Part shown: positions 1 to 12,176 of the stretch, one piece after another
Position numbering within the stretch: the first letter of the stretch is position 1
Layout of the letters: each line of letters begins with the position of its first letter
Translations under genes and position numbers: made by a program
Source of the DNA: Hymenopellis radicata
Taxonomy: Eukaryota; Basidiomycota; Agaricomycetes; Agaricales; Physalacriaceae
Assembly (NCBI GenBank): GCA_015501595.1
Contig: JADNRX010000130.1
Coordinates: 62,001 to 126,000 of the forward strand
Direction: 5' to 3'
Length of the DNA stretch: 64,000 bases
Notes under the pieces: model-generated
The model's input: only the letters and a program-made list of their open reading frames with translations
Databases searched by the model: none
What the model was told of the DNA's origin: nothing

Positions 1-398
1 GCAGTACCCGGATTCAATTGACGGGAATCGCGTACGTTTTTCTCCTCCCTCCTACCACGCAGGCTCGGCATGTGGTAACTGCAATTTCACAGATCATCGC
101 AGAATACCTGTTGTCCCTCTTCCCCTCCGCCACCCCGTCAAACGCCGGCGTAGAGCCTACCATACAGGCGGTGTCGGCTATCATCGACATCTACTCGGAC
201 GAGATGATGCCCTATGACGTGAACTTCCGCCAGGGTGTGTACCTAGAGCGGCTGGCGAGCAGCATCGATGCGGTGAAGAAGATGGTCAAGGCCATTGATC
301 GTCGGAAACCGGGCGGACGCGAGTTGAGGGTGAGAGGCGAGGAAGTGCGGGATAATTTGGTTGCGTTTGTCAAGTATAGGAAGAACCTGAAGTTGTAG
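1..398 (+). CDS. C-terminal end of SYO1/HEATR3-like ribosomal-protein import adaptor (truncated by window edge)
   Basis: Only the last exon or two are inside the window. The clear coding stretch runs from about 63 to the TAG at 396-398. A splice acceptor (ccacgcag) ends at 62, and the donor is either at 4 or around 32-36. The translated end has the acidic, helical look of the HEAT/ARM C-terminus of Syo1/HEATR3, including DIYSDEMMPYD, LRVRGEEVRDNL and a final VKYRKNL. Syo1 co-imports ribosomal proteins uL18/uL5 (Rpl5/Rpl11) into the nucleus. The assignment rests on remembered family resemblance of a short tail, so another ARM-repeat protein is possible. The 5' part lies outside the window. Confidence 0.5.
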   Translation, partial: STRIQLTGIAYVFLLPPTTQARHVVTAISQIIAEYLLSLFPSATPSNAGVEPTIQAVSAIIDIYSDEMMPYDVNFRQGVYLERLASSIDAVKKMVKAIDRRKPGGRELRVRGEEVRDNLVAFVKYRKNLKL

Positions 399-747
399 TA
401 GGTAGGACGTCGCTGATTAGACGTGCTTGGAGATCTCATTCATATTGCGCAATCTAATCTCACACTTGAACATGACATGCTGTACCACGTTGGTTTCTCA
501 TCATCGCCCACAGTCAGCGCGCAGTCGGACGGGAAAGCAAATCCAGCTGCACGTACATGCTCACAACGTGATCTTTGAAGACGCTGAAGTTGAAATAACT
601 TGATGTAATTAATCGGTGCTCTATGGGTAAATGATACTCTATTGGTATGTCTATGCTCTATAAATGCTCTATGAACAAGAGTTGAGATGGGAGAGAAACT
701 CTATGAAACCGTACGAAAACATCCAAAAAGAAAAAAAGAAAGCATAA
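399..747. other. Convergent intergenic region
   Basis: About 350 bases lie between two converging genes. The stretch is AT-rich, with several short TATG/CTCTATG repeats around 615-690 and an A-rich run near 724-740 that may serve polyadenylation of the minus-strand F-box gene. No gene is seen. Confidence 0.5.
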
Positions 748-2008
748 TCAATCGTAGCACTCGATATCACAGTGGCGCATCCTCAGCGCATTGTGGTATT
801 GCTCAAATTGCGGGTGCGCGAGGATGTCGTCCCACTCTCCGAACAAGCACACGCGCTCCAGGGAGGGCAGCGACGGGCCCAGGAGGAGCTTGAAATGCCT
901 ATCCAAATGCTCCCACACGATTTCCGGCGTCAACGCCATATTCCGCGCAGCATGCAGACCGACAGTGTGCACCGCCGTATGCTCCCCCGCGAACTGCGGC
1001 GCGGCAGTGAAGAAGACATGGTAGTTGACGTCCTGCAGGTGCGGACACAGCTCCAGACACTGCGTGACCTCGTCGCCCATAAGAAAGCGCATGTGCTTCC
1101 CAAACTCCACGACCTCGATGTTCGCCCCGTGCGCCTCCCACAGGTTCTGCAGGTCGCCGTGGTTCATGACACAGTCGACGACGACATGCGACAGAATGGG
1201 CATGGACAGGCGACTGCAGAGCTGGTGCAACATCATCCCCCGACCGCATAGAGCCTCAAGGTCTCCAGCCGCGGAAGAGAAAGCGTGCTCGACTTGACCA
1301 TGATGGAGCTCATCCCCGACGCGCCCCCTACGAAGAGGTACTCGAGGTTCGGCGCGTTCTCGAGGACGCCAGCGAGGGAGTTGATCCCGCCCGAGCGCTC
1401 CGCCTCGTTGTTGTGCCACCACTCGAGGCGCTTCAACGAGGGCAGGTTCACGGACTCGGCGTCAAACTCGAAGGTCAGGGTGCGCATCGCGTACTGGTAC
1501 GTGCGCGGCCGGATGAGGACCTCGAGGCGGCTGCACGCCTTGAGAATCTCCACAGGCGTCGACGGCTCGGTGGACCAGTGGTTCGTCACCGTGCTGTCGT
1601 ACGGGAGGACTGCACGGCGAACCTAGTAGAAACACCAGTCAGGACATCAAGTCGCGAGGGGGGAGGTTAGAAACGGACACATACCAATCGACCATACTGA
1701 TGATGCTCATCCGAACTCGTAAGAGCATTCTTGAGCGCGTTCTGGCACGACCCTTGCGTGATCTTCAGGTCCTTGTAAAGCAGTTCCGTGGTCAAGTCGC
1801 GCCAAAGCCGGCACACAAGCACCAACGCGCGCTTGATCTTCAAGCAAAGTCCCACTGCAGAGTCGTCGCGCGCAGGGCAGTCGCAGAAAGGACTGTAGTT
1901 GGACGCATAGGCGTTATCGGGCATGTAAGTAGCCCATGAGAATATCTCCAGCCAGAGTTCGTTGGGCAGATGGGGGCACATTATGGGTTGTGAGGATCCA
2001 GCGAGCAT
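748..2008 (-). CDS. F-box protein with LRR-like C-terminus; apparent frameshift
   Basis: Exon 1 (2008-1685) encodes an N-terminal F-box: CPHLPNELWLEIFSWAT followed by the ALVLVCRLWRDL helix, the usual Skp1-binding fold of SCF ubiquitin ligase receptors. A 62-nt intron (1684-1623, GTATGT...CTACTAG) joins in phase 0 to exon 2. Exon 2 carries repeated leucine-rich stretches (LPSLKRLEWW, APNLEYLFVGG, LPRLETLRLYAVGG) typical of the expanded agaricomycete F-box/LRR family. Coding then stops in this frame at 1233 and continues one frame over (GMMLHQLCSRL to ...CDIECYD, stop at 748). The break sits on a C5 run (G5 on the coding strand) at about 1237-1241; one extra G would restore GGMM. The gene is therefore either a pseudogene or carries a 1-nt sequencing error. 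The target substrate cannot be inferred. Confidence 0.75.
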
Positions 2009-2216
2009 CGTTCCAGGCTTTATACTTGGATGCCTGCTTGCTTGCCTTTACGTGTCGCTGAGCGTTGCAAGGGATTCGCGACAATCCAAATTGTCGAGAG
2101 CGGGCCTAGTGCTCCGGCCCTTATATGCTTTTTCGGGATTTCATAAAAAGGGCGTATCCCTATTTCTTCTTCCGTATCTCCCCGATGAACCGCCTGGGCC
2201 AGACGCGCTACATAGC

Positions 2217-5170
2217 TTATGATTGTACAGACCCAAAGCCTGCCTGGCAGTTCTGCTTGGCTAGACTCGCAGAACCACTACGCATGTAACAGACCGTCGC
2301 CGCAATGCACTCCTCGCTGCACTCAGTTGTCTTCACCGAACCTTTACCTTGATAGTGGTGGAAAGTCTGGCAATTATCACGCTCAGTTTATCACGTCTTG
2401 GACGGAAATAAATGCTCACCGCAACCAGCGAGGGGTCGGCATCCATCGCTACAGAAGAAGAACGTGTCAATTTTCAAACGGCTTCAGCTTCAATTCGGAC
2501 GCGACAAGCGCGCCGAGCGGCTTACCTTCCGTAACTAAATGCCACCAAGTCGCGTTCAAAGGATCATTGTCACCCCATTGAACGATAGACCCGCCGTACG
2601 CTTCGCGCGTGTTATATTCGTATCTGAAGGGGCAGTGATTAATTACCGTTCTATCTTTGTGTTTCGGGGGCGAGAAACATACGCATAGCTAGGCCCCACG
2701 TTGGTTTGGTTGTCCAGAGCAGGGAATATACTAACGTCGGCTCGCCACCTGCCGAGCCGTTAGTAGGGCATTACTTGAGGCCGAAAAGAACACCCACGTA
2801 TGCGCATCGAGAATGTCGAAAGTCTGGATGGTCGATTGAGTCATCGTGAAAATTTATCGGTGGAGAAAGGCGCACTGCAGAATCAACTTCATACATACGG
2901 AAGCCCGAATTGAGATTCGTGATTGGGACAATGGATGGTCCTATCCATGCAACAGTCCCTGCGGTTTCCGCGCTCATGTTGGTCCCATTGTTCGCATAGA
3001 ATACCTGGTAGCACGTATCAGCAAATACTCTCACCACGATATGGCCACTAACCGAAATTTGATCCTCGTGAGTATGGCCAAAGAATATGTCTGTATTATC
3101 GTAAGTTTCTTGTTCGGTAGGAGGCAAGACCTGCTTACTGGCAATAACGTGAGGAGTGAAGCGATCAACGCTGCCCAGAGCAGTCAGACAAATAAAGAAA
3201 GGAAGTGAAAGGAATATTACATCTGATAGAAAAGGTCTGTCGGGTTCAAGAGCGGATTCGAACCATCCCAGCCCGAGAGAACATGGCCGACGATCCAGAC
3301 TGGGAAAACTCTTGATAACCACGGCACGCCACAAATAGAACGAACTTCTTACCGCGGTCACCAGCATCTTCTGCGTCTTGAAGCTCATCCGTCAGAAACC
3401 TCAGCATACCGCTTACGTCGGCATCTGATAGATTCAGATAGTTGAAGTAGTTAGCTCTAGACACGTCCTATCGTTAGTACAGAATCATTCTAGGCAGAAG
3501 CGAGCATACTTGTACCCTATACAAAGATGAGCTGGAGCCACGCAAGGATATGACTGGCTTACAAAGATCGGTGTTGAGAGTAATGATTCTGAGGCCATCT
3601 TGGCGGTTGACCATGTACGCAGAATAATGCGCTCTTGCGAGGTCCGCCGCCTCTTTCCCCAGCCAGCCTTCGTATTCCCACAGGGCTGCCATGTGATCGT
3701 AGTTCCTGCACAAGCGTCATTACAAGCCAAAGACAAATTTCCGTCTGTCAACTCACCAGCTGAACTGGTCTGCGAGGCCTTGTCCAATGGCATGAGGAGC
3801 ATCTTGAGCTCTACAAATCAAACGTGGAGTATCTGTACAAGTGGTTTAATGCCGGCTTACTGGTTATAACTGTCATGATTTCCAAGTGCAGCGTAGACAG
3901 CTCCATTTCCAAGCATCGTTTTGAATAGCCCATACAATGTGGTCTTGAAATAGGTCAACTGCATCATCTCGAACAACCACCCAGACTTACCTCCGTCCAT
4001 TTCGCATAATCCCTTGACAGTTCATGGTCCTTGTCATGCGAAACGAGATCTCCGGTATAGAGACTGAATGCAAAACCGGTGTCTTGGGTCTCTGTCAAGA
4101 CTGGAATTGCCTGGAGCGCAGCCATGGCCAACGCCAGTGGAGAATCACTGACAATTCAGTTAGTCGTTTATTTCGAGACGTATTCAAGCTACGCAGACCA
4201 TTTGTAGTGACCATAACGAGGTGCGGGGTGCAGGGTTACATCGGACTGTGTTCGTTGACGTTATTGGCGCGACAGCAGAGATCGGAAGTGCAATTAGCTT
4301 CGGAACCAGTCGAGTATCCTTGAGAGGCATAAATAGTATGAAAGTACGACAAGTCGATACCTACTGGGATCAAGATGGAAGTCAGAAATATGCAAAACCT
4401 TCAAACGCTTCCCGCTAGGTTGCTTGGGGGGAGGCAACGGGTTTGGCTTCTCCTTTGCGAACCAGCCTGTCAGATTGAGTGGAGTCGTCGGCGGAAGATC
4501 ACAGAGGTTCAAGAAGTTTTGACATATCATCTGATTAAAAGTCATCAGTACTATGGGTATCCCCGGCAACAAATACGACGAACTTGACCATCATATCCAC
4601 CAACATCAGCATTAGCGATGACCTGAGTGATCACTGAACCAAGCGCGAGGATGCTGTAATCTCTACTGCACGTGCCCGAGAATTCGAAGGCTTCGCAGAG
4701 CTCAACTGCCAGCGCCGGCCCCTCTTCAGGAGCAGCGAGTGCGAGGAACTTGGCTACTTCGAGACCAGCTTGACATCTCGCGCAGTCGTTGTCGCCGAAG
4801 ATGGGATTAGCAGCAATAGACTGGATTTGGGCGAACGCCTGCGCATGAAGACGGCTGGTGACGCGACAGGAGGCAGGGGGTGGGGATCAACGGTGTTGTT
4901 CACTGGGATGGTATCTGGGCTCGTCAAGTTGAGAGGGTATACTTCATGCTGCGCTGCGTTCAGTTAGAGTTCCAGCTTGGGCGCTGCACATACAGAAACG
5001 GGATCCGAGATCTTTGGCTGGGCTTGGGCCGAGGTTGCGGTGGGGTCGTTGTAGTACTCGGCGAACACAGACGTGGGGAAGGCTCCTTGGGCAGTATAGG
5101 GAGATGTGGTAACAAGACCCCGCGTACCCACCGAGAGAATCGCCAGAAAGAGGAATCGCGAGCGCATCAC
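2217..5170 (-). CDS. Secreted acid sphingomyelinase-like phosphodiesterase (saposin B + metallophosphoesterase)
   Basis: The start is ATG at 5170 (or the second Met at 5167), followed by a signal peptide (RSRFLFLAILSV). Exons then spell a saposin-B domain with paired Cys (FGDNDCARCQAGLEVAKFL, ELCEAFEFSGTC, CQNFLNLCDLPP) and the calcineurin-like metallophosphoesterase core. The metal motifs follow in order: VLHISDFHLDPRY (DxH), TGDLVSHD, ALGNHD, GHVLSGWDG and FFGHTHEDQ (GHxH). A C-terminal Cys-rich tail (KTTECSEECIAATVCYMRS, then QNCQ) ends at the TAA at 2217-2219. I traced the last three exons and the first three in phase, so the gene appears intact. By family it hydrolyses sphingomyelin or other phosphodiesters at acidic pH outside the cell or in the vacuole. 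The exact substrate is not predictable, because many fungal members act on nucleotides or phospholipids. It has about a dozen introns. Confidence 0.85.
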
Positions 5171-5611
5171 AGCTGGAGGAGGACCGCTAAACAGACAAGG
5201 CTGCTGTTAAGGAGCTTCTCTGTCCATGACGTTAGCTATATCGGACAGGAACCGACGCAAGCCACGTTCGTCCCCGACGCGTTCGTACGAACGTGATCAT
5301 GACACCGCGCTAGCTGAAACAGTAATTCCACAAATGGAAACTATCCTATTTCAGGTGGAGCACTGCGCTTGTAGTACACAATCACCAGCCTTCACAAACG
5401 TCCAACGAGCAGGTGCTTACGATACAATCCATCGCTCTTTGGCAGAACCAAGATGGCAAAACAGAGTGTGACGACAGCATTGCCGTGACTGCCGTAAACT
5501 GACGTCATTGACGACGCATCATCTTCGATTTCGCGAACTCGAACTTGCAGCGCGCCGGCATGTTGCGTCGTGTAGCGGGGAGGCGCGTAGTCTGTGAAGA
5601 ACGACTTGGAT
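5171..5611. other. Intergenic region
   Basis: This is the upstream region of the minus-strand sphingomyelinase-like gene and the 3' flank of the membrane-protein gene. No convincing ORF, repeat or RNA gene is seen. Confidence 0.4.
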
Positions 5612-6830
5612 TCAAGTCGGTATCATTTCGTTGCAAGTAGAGATCTCTGGGTACGCGCTCCCCCAAGCTGGGGTCTCGATTGATTGCGGGCTCCGCTTTG
5701 ACATACCAACGCCACTGTATTGTTTGGAACTGTGAGTGGATAGATAACACTCTGATAGAATCGTTCCAGCGGCTGACGACGGATCCGGATACTCAAACCA
5801 GAAAATCATGTTGTACGCTCCACCTGGATCAATTCCCGGAAACCGACCTCGCACAAAAGCGGCGCAGGGGTCAGCTGTTCCTAGATCTATCCACAGTTGC
5901 GAGGAACTCCCATCTTCCGTGGCGTTGCCGGTGATCTGATCTTCTATCTTCGCCTCTTTGTCTAAGTCTTGTGCACAATCACATATTGAAACGACGGACA
6001 AGTTGTTCTTCTGGAAAATGCTACATTTCGCAGGCAGCGGTAGTACGGGTAAAACAGATCTACCAGTGCATTGTCACAGCTACAGGGAGGAGTCGTCGCG
6101 CGTGATAAGTCAGTGGGGTTACCAAGAGACCGAGTATGAAGCACATGAGGTGAAACATACATAACAGCGCGCAGGCAATAAGTAGAGGCTCCAGATGAAC
6201 AGGGAAAATGGCCACGCGTATGCATTCCTCGAGTTCGGTAATTTGGGGGGGAAGTAAGTCGTTGTAAAATGCAAGTAAAGTACAGAGCACCATCATTAGC
6301 GTATGGAGGCCGAACGTCTGGTACGGGGCGTATAGATACAAAGGGTGGGGGTAGGCGAGCAGTGGATAAATAGCTGCATGATGATGATTGATGATGAGGA
6401 TAACGAGGGTAGAGCATTTCGATAACAACGGGCAGACATGTCTATAGGCATGTTAGCATACGACAGAGATAGAATAAGGAAAACAATACCCACCATGCCA
6501 AAGCGACAAGCCAATGCAAGCAACAAAGCTAGAAACGCTGCTAAAGCGCCACCACTATGTTCTAGAGACATGATGGGACGTTGTAGACGAGGTGGAGGAT
6601 GACGACGATGACGTGGATGACATGGATGGTGAAGACGAACGCTGCCTCAGCGCCCGCGCCTTTGCTTCCTCGGCCTCCTTCAAATCCGCCCGCTTCGCCT
6701 CTTCCTCCACAATTCGTCTCGACTCTGTCCAAAGCCTCAGGGTCCAAGCATGTAACGAACGCGCATACAGCACAAAAGGGTCCGTTTCGTCGCCGGCATT
6801 GGCGCCTACGGACGGGTTGGAGGAGAACAT
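5612..6830 (-). CDS. Unrecognised multi-spanning membrane protein (exon structure partly unresolved)
   Basis: An ATG at 6830 opens a cytosolic N-terminus (DPFVLYARSLHAWTLRLW) with a charged coiled-coil-like stretch (RRIVEEEAKRADLKEAEEAK) and a Ser/Thr tract. Coding potential continues as transmembrane segments: ALAAFLALLLALACRFGM near 6500, IYPLLAYPHPLYLYAPYQ and GLHTLMMVLCTLLAF near 6280-6350, and PLLIACALLCMFHLMCFILG near 6150. A 43-nt intron near 6005-6050 (GTAGAT...ATGTAG) leads in phase to a soluble tail (CDCAQDLDKEAKIED, WIDLGTADPCAAFVRGRFPG), with a stop at 5612. The step from the Ser-rich tract to the first membrane segment changes frame with no good donor, so either an intron is missed or a frameshift is present. 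The helix-helix layout faintly recalls Spo7/NEP1-R1, but I do not claim that. Function unknown. Confidence 0.45.
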
Positions 6831-7869
6831 GCTGATCGTTTGGAGGGGGACCGAGAGAAATAAGTGCGAACGGGCCCAGTGGTTGGATCAATGCGCTTTA
6901 TGTATAGCCGACAACCCATCTCCCGGATCATAGGGCCGTCGAAACCCTTCTTGGCTGCTCCACGCTTGCCTACAATTTTCTTTCCAGACATCTCCCAACT
7001 TGGCGTTCCCGTGGAGTCTTTTTTTTTCTCCCGCTCCGCGCCAAAAAGGTCTAGGAAAACGCGATTTACAGCCGATTTTCTTTACGATGGGTCGTACTCG
7101 CCGCAGTGGAGCCAAGCTGTTACATTGATTTCCTATCGATAACTCCAGAGAAAGCTGGACGGGTACTTGCTCCTCATCCGAGGCCTATGGCGTTCTCCTT
7201 GAGCGCTGAGCATTTCCAGAGGCGGAGCGTGGCGGAGGTAGTATACTGAGCCTCATGTGTTGTTGATCTTCAATTAGGCGGTGCAGCCTAATTGGCTGCC
7301 TTATGTCACTGGTCAGCTGCCTCAGGCACTCCGGCCCAGAACCGGCCTGCGACACGAACGCGTTACGCGTATATTTCGCAGGAAAGAGAACAGCCTGAGC
7401 TCCGAATAATGTGCCAGGGTGTAATCACCTCGGATAGTGATCATGAGTGGTGTTTGCTTACCGAAAGACGCAGTGGAAATGATAGATTTCTTAGTGAGTT
7501 TATTTGTGACCCATATATATGGAGTATCCCTCCGAGACCGGATATACCCCGTTAGGCAGCTGCGGTCCCTTACGGAGTAACTGCTAGAAAACTGCTCAAG
7601 AAACTCATCATTTTCACCATCGTCTTTCAACGGCCAAACACTACTCACTATCCGAGGTGAATGGCATTTTCCGCCCACATGTGTATCTATCTGTATCTCG
7701 GGTTTTCTTTGCCTGCTATCAGCTGGTCATCTCCGAAAAACTTGACCAAAACCAACGATTCGTCATAATTAAAATGTCAATGTTCAATACATCAGATCAG
7801 ATCCAACACCCAAAATCAGCAACAATAAATCAGTCCAGCAACAGTAAAACCAGTACAGCAGTCCATAAG
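6831..7869. other. Intergenic region of about 1 kb
   Basis: This lies between the 5' end of one minus-strand gene and the 3' end of the next. It has a T/A-rich run near 7019-7030 and an imperfect inverted repeat GGCGGTGCAGCCTAATTGGCTGCC near 7276-7299. The short ORFs here (for example 6991-6806 and 7292-7555) show no family resemblance or splice continuity. I see no gene. Confidence 0.4.
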
Positions 7870-10800
7870 TCATCTGGAGGCACGATGTCCTTGTGTTGGT
7901 GACGTTCTTTGGACCATAACATCGTCCGTCGCTGTCACATCCAGGGTAACCTGCAGATCGTGGTATTTCTGCAGGTCCACAGCTTCCGAGCGCGCCACCC
8001 CAGCTGAATCATGCGGCAGCCAAATAATAGGCGGTGGTGCAACGAGTTCTGGCGCGTACAAGATCCCTGCCATATCTTCCGCATGATCAGTAAACGGAAG
8101 GGGTGGAAGATGCGGCGGAGCATCAGGATGTGTCCTAGCAGCACGTTCCGTCGCTGTGAGGTCATCCAACGTCTCTGTTTCTACAGGAAAAACACTAGAT
8201 CAACCACCAACTCTAAATTCATTTTAGCACTCACGCAATGGAACCGGTCCTCGATTGTGTGACGACGAAGGCATTACAGCCAGGGTAAGACTCATCATCT
8301 CCAGCACGGATGCCATCGAGCCCCGCGTTCTACCAGCGCGGCCACTCGATGCATTGCTGTCATCGTCTTCATCAACGGGAACACGCCGTTTCGCCGTATT
8401 CGTGAATGTCGCTACAGAGTCGCGCGTAATAGCACTAAGCGACCTCCGTCCGGGTTGTCGCGTTTTCCAAGACGTGTAAATCTCGACAAAGATGATAACG
8501 CCCACACCTGTTCCGGCCAAGACGCCTCCCTCAATCCAGATCTCATTTGCGAGAAATATGAGGCCGAGGAGAATCGGCTGGAAAGCGACGAGGGTACCGA
8601 ACCGGCGAAGAAGCCAGATCTGTAATAGACCTCCCGTTTGGGAATGCGTGCGCCCGTAAACATAGCCCACGAGGAAGCGGTGAGCTGCGAATGCGATTAA
8701 TGAGTATCACCTCGCTGCGAACGTGGAGCTCACCTATTAACGTTAGAAACAGGAGCAAGACGACAGCAGGCCCGATGAGGGGGAAGATAAGGGAGAACGT
8801 TGACGCGAATACGATAGCCAGTATACAAGCGCCCGTCGCGAAAGACGGATCGTACGTCCGTGGATACAACGCTGTTATGATGGTGAATGCATTATTACCC
8901 AACTGCCCATCTTTACGTACCTCGGAATCGTTGACGAGGCGTGATGGCTTGCTTTTCAGCGCGAATAACACGCCATAGACGGAGCGGTTGGAGCAACAGA
9001 AGGCCAGGGATGATGATAGCAACTTGCATAATGATGCTAAGCGCCAATACCGTCATGTAAATAGATCCTTTTGCAACGGAGGAAGCTTCATTTGTACCCG
9101 TGCTAAACGCTCGTATCGCGAAGAGCAGAGCTCCAGCAGCCAGAATGCATATAACACTGGTTGCGGCTAAAATGAAGAAGACCAGCTTGAAGACCAATAG
9201 CTGGCCACCCGATATAGAAATTGAGCCCCGAACGTTGGCAATCCCTAAGTGAGACAAGTTAGAATAAAGACATGAAATGGCGTTCTCGGAAGCGTACAGC
9301 GCACGAATGCAAGCCCGAGACAGATGAAAACGGTCGCCCCTACTGCAGGGACGAATACAGTGACAATCCCAGACGCGAGGTCACCTGCGTCTCGGATAGG
9401 TTGCAAGAAGGGTAAGTAGTGAGCAAAGTCTGGGGCATTCGAGAGGGCTAATCCTGAGGCGGCGGTCACTACACGGGAAAGACGTCAGGCGGAATGAACA
9501 GAGAGAAAACAGTTACATACATCCACACCCTAGGAAGAAAACGATTATTGCTATTGATGCCCACATCATACCCGTGTCAAGAAATGTGCGTTCATGTTGC
9601 AATACGTCCCAACGGATATCTTCCTTTGCCCTTCCTTCGATTAGCTGGACCCCTGGAAGATGGTACAGACCTCTCCCAACCATGAGCCACCCTTTGATTC
9701 TAGCACCGTCTGCGATATCGTTGTAGCTTATCCGCTGGGCATCCGAAATTTCTGCGTTGATCGCTTTCAGTCGAGTCCTCCACAACGTTATATCAGCGTA
9801 GACGTCGCCAAGGTATTGGTAATTGATACCATCCTGCGGCCGAACGAAAGGCTGAGCGGGTTGCAGTCGAAGATGAGGAGGGGGAACAGTATCCTTTTCG
9901 CTTTCAACACCTTTACCTCTGAAGGGAAACGTTTCTCGCCGGGCGGTCGACATGGGTGTTCTGTCGGCTTTCGGTCGTCTTCTGAAAGACGACGGACCCG
10001 AAGCCGGGTTCGTATTGGAGTCCGTCTCATACTCACCCGCCTCGTCTTTCACATCTACCCAATCCTCTTCACCCACTGATTCCAATTCATCAGCTTCCGG
10101 ATGATGATTCGGTCCATATTTTCTTGGGTCTGGGATTGGCGACAGTTGATCACGCGACGAAAGACCAAGTTCACCAGTGTTGCCCACCCGAAGATAACTT
10201 CCTAGACGATAATGATCCAAGGAAGAAGAGCGGCGATTAACCTCTTGAAATCGGCTACCGATGACTCGCGAGTTAAAAGAGTCAGCAAAGGACTGCTGGT
10301 TCTCCGCAGAGTCTGCAAACCGGCCACCACTGAGACCGTGTACGCCCCGAAGTTTGTAGTACTGAGAAGGTGCAACGAACGATGTTGGGGCCAAGGACGA
10401 GGCTGCAAGTGCTGGATTAGAGCGTCTGCGGCGCCGCTAAAATTATCTGCGTCAGTGGGTGATCGTCATATCCGTCCAACAACTCACCGAATTACGCAAG
10501 GGAAGCGGTCGACTTATGTGAGGCTTGTTGGGATCCTGCGAACTCGGTGGTTCCCAATCCGCAAGTGAAGGATCGGGTGTTGTCAATCGAAACGAACTGA
10601 TATAGCGTGTCTCAGCTATTTCCAAATTCTCGAGGATTTGGTCCCGTTCATCGATCAGCAGTGCGATAAGCTCCGTGTCGCTGTCAAGCATGTTCAGTTG
10701 AGAGCGGGAATACGAATGCAGCAGTCACTTACGAAATAGAAAACAGACTCTCGACGTCGATCTCGGGGACTGCGTCGTCGTTGAGCGGCTGGTTCTCGTC

Positions 10801-12176
10801 ACTCCTAGCGCGTCGAGGGGTACTAGCGCTCCTGCTTCCACTACCGTGTCTCCTTCCGTTACGATTCAGGGAAGAACTGAGTCCAGAAGTCACGAGAAAG
10901 TCTTTCACTCGTTTTTCTCCCCATCCGACAAACCCTGGCGCATCGGTCGCGCTCAGCCAAGCCATGTCGCGACCCCCACAGCGAATCTGGATCCAACGCT
11001 TGCGATAATTCACGACTCTGTTGAACTCCTTGATTATCTTCCACAGCGCTGGCAAAAGGGCCAAAACCAATGCAAGGACAGTGAGTATGATTATACGCGC
11101 GCGGAAGTTCTGCGAATCGGTCGCGTCTGCGCGTTTCTGGATGGTGGCCAAGTTGGACGTGTCTATATTCCCGCTTTCCAACAATCTCATGAGACGTGAG
11201 AGACTGAGATCCTGAAGGGTGTTGTATCCGCCACCAAACGTCGCGCTGCTTGGGAGATCGGCGTTACACGGCGTCGATACCAAATAAAGCGGTAACGCGC
11301 CCGCTAGGCCTAAAATGGCCCAGCCCATACATATGAGGAAGCTAATCCAGATAGCGCGTTGTGCAATTTGTTCATCCGCTGGGAAGAGAGCGGCATCTGT
11401 TCGCATGGAACGCCCGGCATCTGAAACGTCCGAAGGCATATCTGGGACAAAGGGAGCGTGTGGGAAGAGGAACGCCCAGAGCGAATCGCCGAGTGGCTTT
11501 GGTCGCAAACTGTGGTTTGCTGTAAGTGCTGGCGATCCTAACATGAGTAAGATACGCACTCATGATGGACAAACCACTCTCGGAGACCGTACACTTGGCG
11601 GAAGCGTGGCCGTAAGATTGCGAATATGAGCTATGATCGAAAATGAGAAGGAAGACGAGAGACGTGATGTTAATTGCGCACCCATATCAGAAGGCCGATA
11701 GCGCTTGGAACGACGAGCGAAGCTATTAAGCCATCTGAAGCAGCGTCCAAACCTCCCCCAACACACACGGGATTCACGTTTACAGACCCAATTCCCGCAG
11801 TAGGCGATGCAGTAGTAGAGAGTGCTGTCCCGGACCCGCTTCGCGTGCTAGTAGCGAAGGTGCTGGTGGTTATGGTGTCGATATACGAGGTGAACGTAGT
11901 GGACGAGTCTGAGACCGTGGTGACAGGAACAGACGTAGTGAATGTTGTTGTCCCTGCGCCACCGCCCAGCGCAGATGTGGCGGTGCCAGGCGAGCCATTG
12001 GACGACGGAAAGGCAGATGATTGGGTATCGGAGGTGGAAGATGGTATATTGGAGGTATCCGAGGTGGGGTTATCAGGTCCGGTGGGTAGGAAGGTGGTTG
12101 TTGACCCGTCGCTAGTAACCGTTGACCACCAAAGTTCGGCGGCATCGTGGGGAGCCCGAGGGGTAATACCAGTCAT
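7870..12176 (-). CDS. Calcium-permeable stress-gated cation channel, CSC1/RSN1/TMEM63 family
   Basis: This is a large minus-strand gene in about 15 exons. Exon 1 (from ATG 12176) encodes about 150 residues of Ser/Thr-rich extracellular sequence, then VCVGGGLDAASDGLIASLVV, the first membrane helix. A 51-nt intron (GTGCGC...CATAG) joins in phase to LIFAILRPRFRQVYGLREWF, a hallmark of the family. Next come LRPKPLGDSLWAFLFPH and the RSN1_TM part with YNTLQDLSLSRLMRLL. The cytosolic PHM7-type loop follows (MLDSDTELIALLIDERDQIL; TLWRTRLKAINAEISDAQRI). Then come the pore-region helices (VFKLVFFILAATSVICIL, SIIMQVAIIIPGLLLL, FGTLVAFQPILLGLIFLAN). The tail is cytosolic, with PPPIIWLPHDSAGVARSEAVDL near 8030-7960, and ends at TGA 7870. 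Members are OSCA/TMEM63-type mechanosensitive cation channels of the plasma membrane or endomembranes. The gene looks intact. Confidence 0.88.

Noticed and set aside
748..1300. Plus-strand ORFs of 70-160 codons opposite the F-box gene
   Set aside because: They are antisense of a Leu-rich coding exon and have no start context, domain or splice sites.
3245..3275. Another TTCGAACC tRNA-like box
   Set aside because: It lies inside the conserved metallophosphoesterase coding sequence (GWDGSNPLL on the minus strand), with no cloverleaf.
6806..6991. A 61-codon minus-strand ORF starting MSGKKIVGKRGAAKK just upstream of the membrane-protein gene
   Set aside because: I found no splice route joining it in phase to the downstream exon, and it has no family match; a 5' leader with an upstream ORF is possible but unsupported.
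7276..7299. Inverted repeat GGCGGTGCAGCC/GGCTGCC as a possible terminator or small transposon end
   Set aside because: The arms are short and unrepeated nearby, and no target-site duplication is seen.
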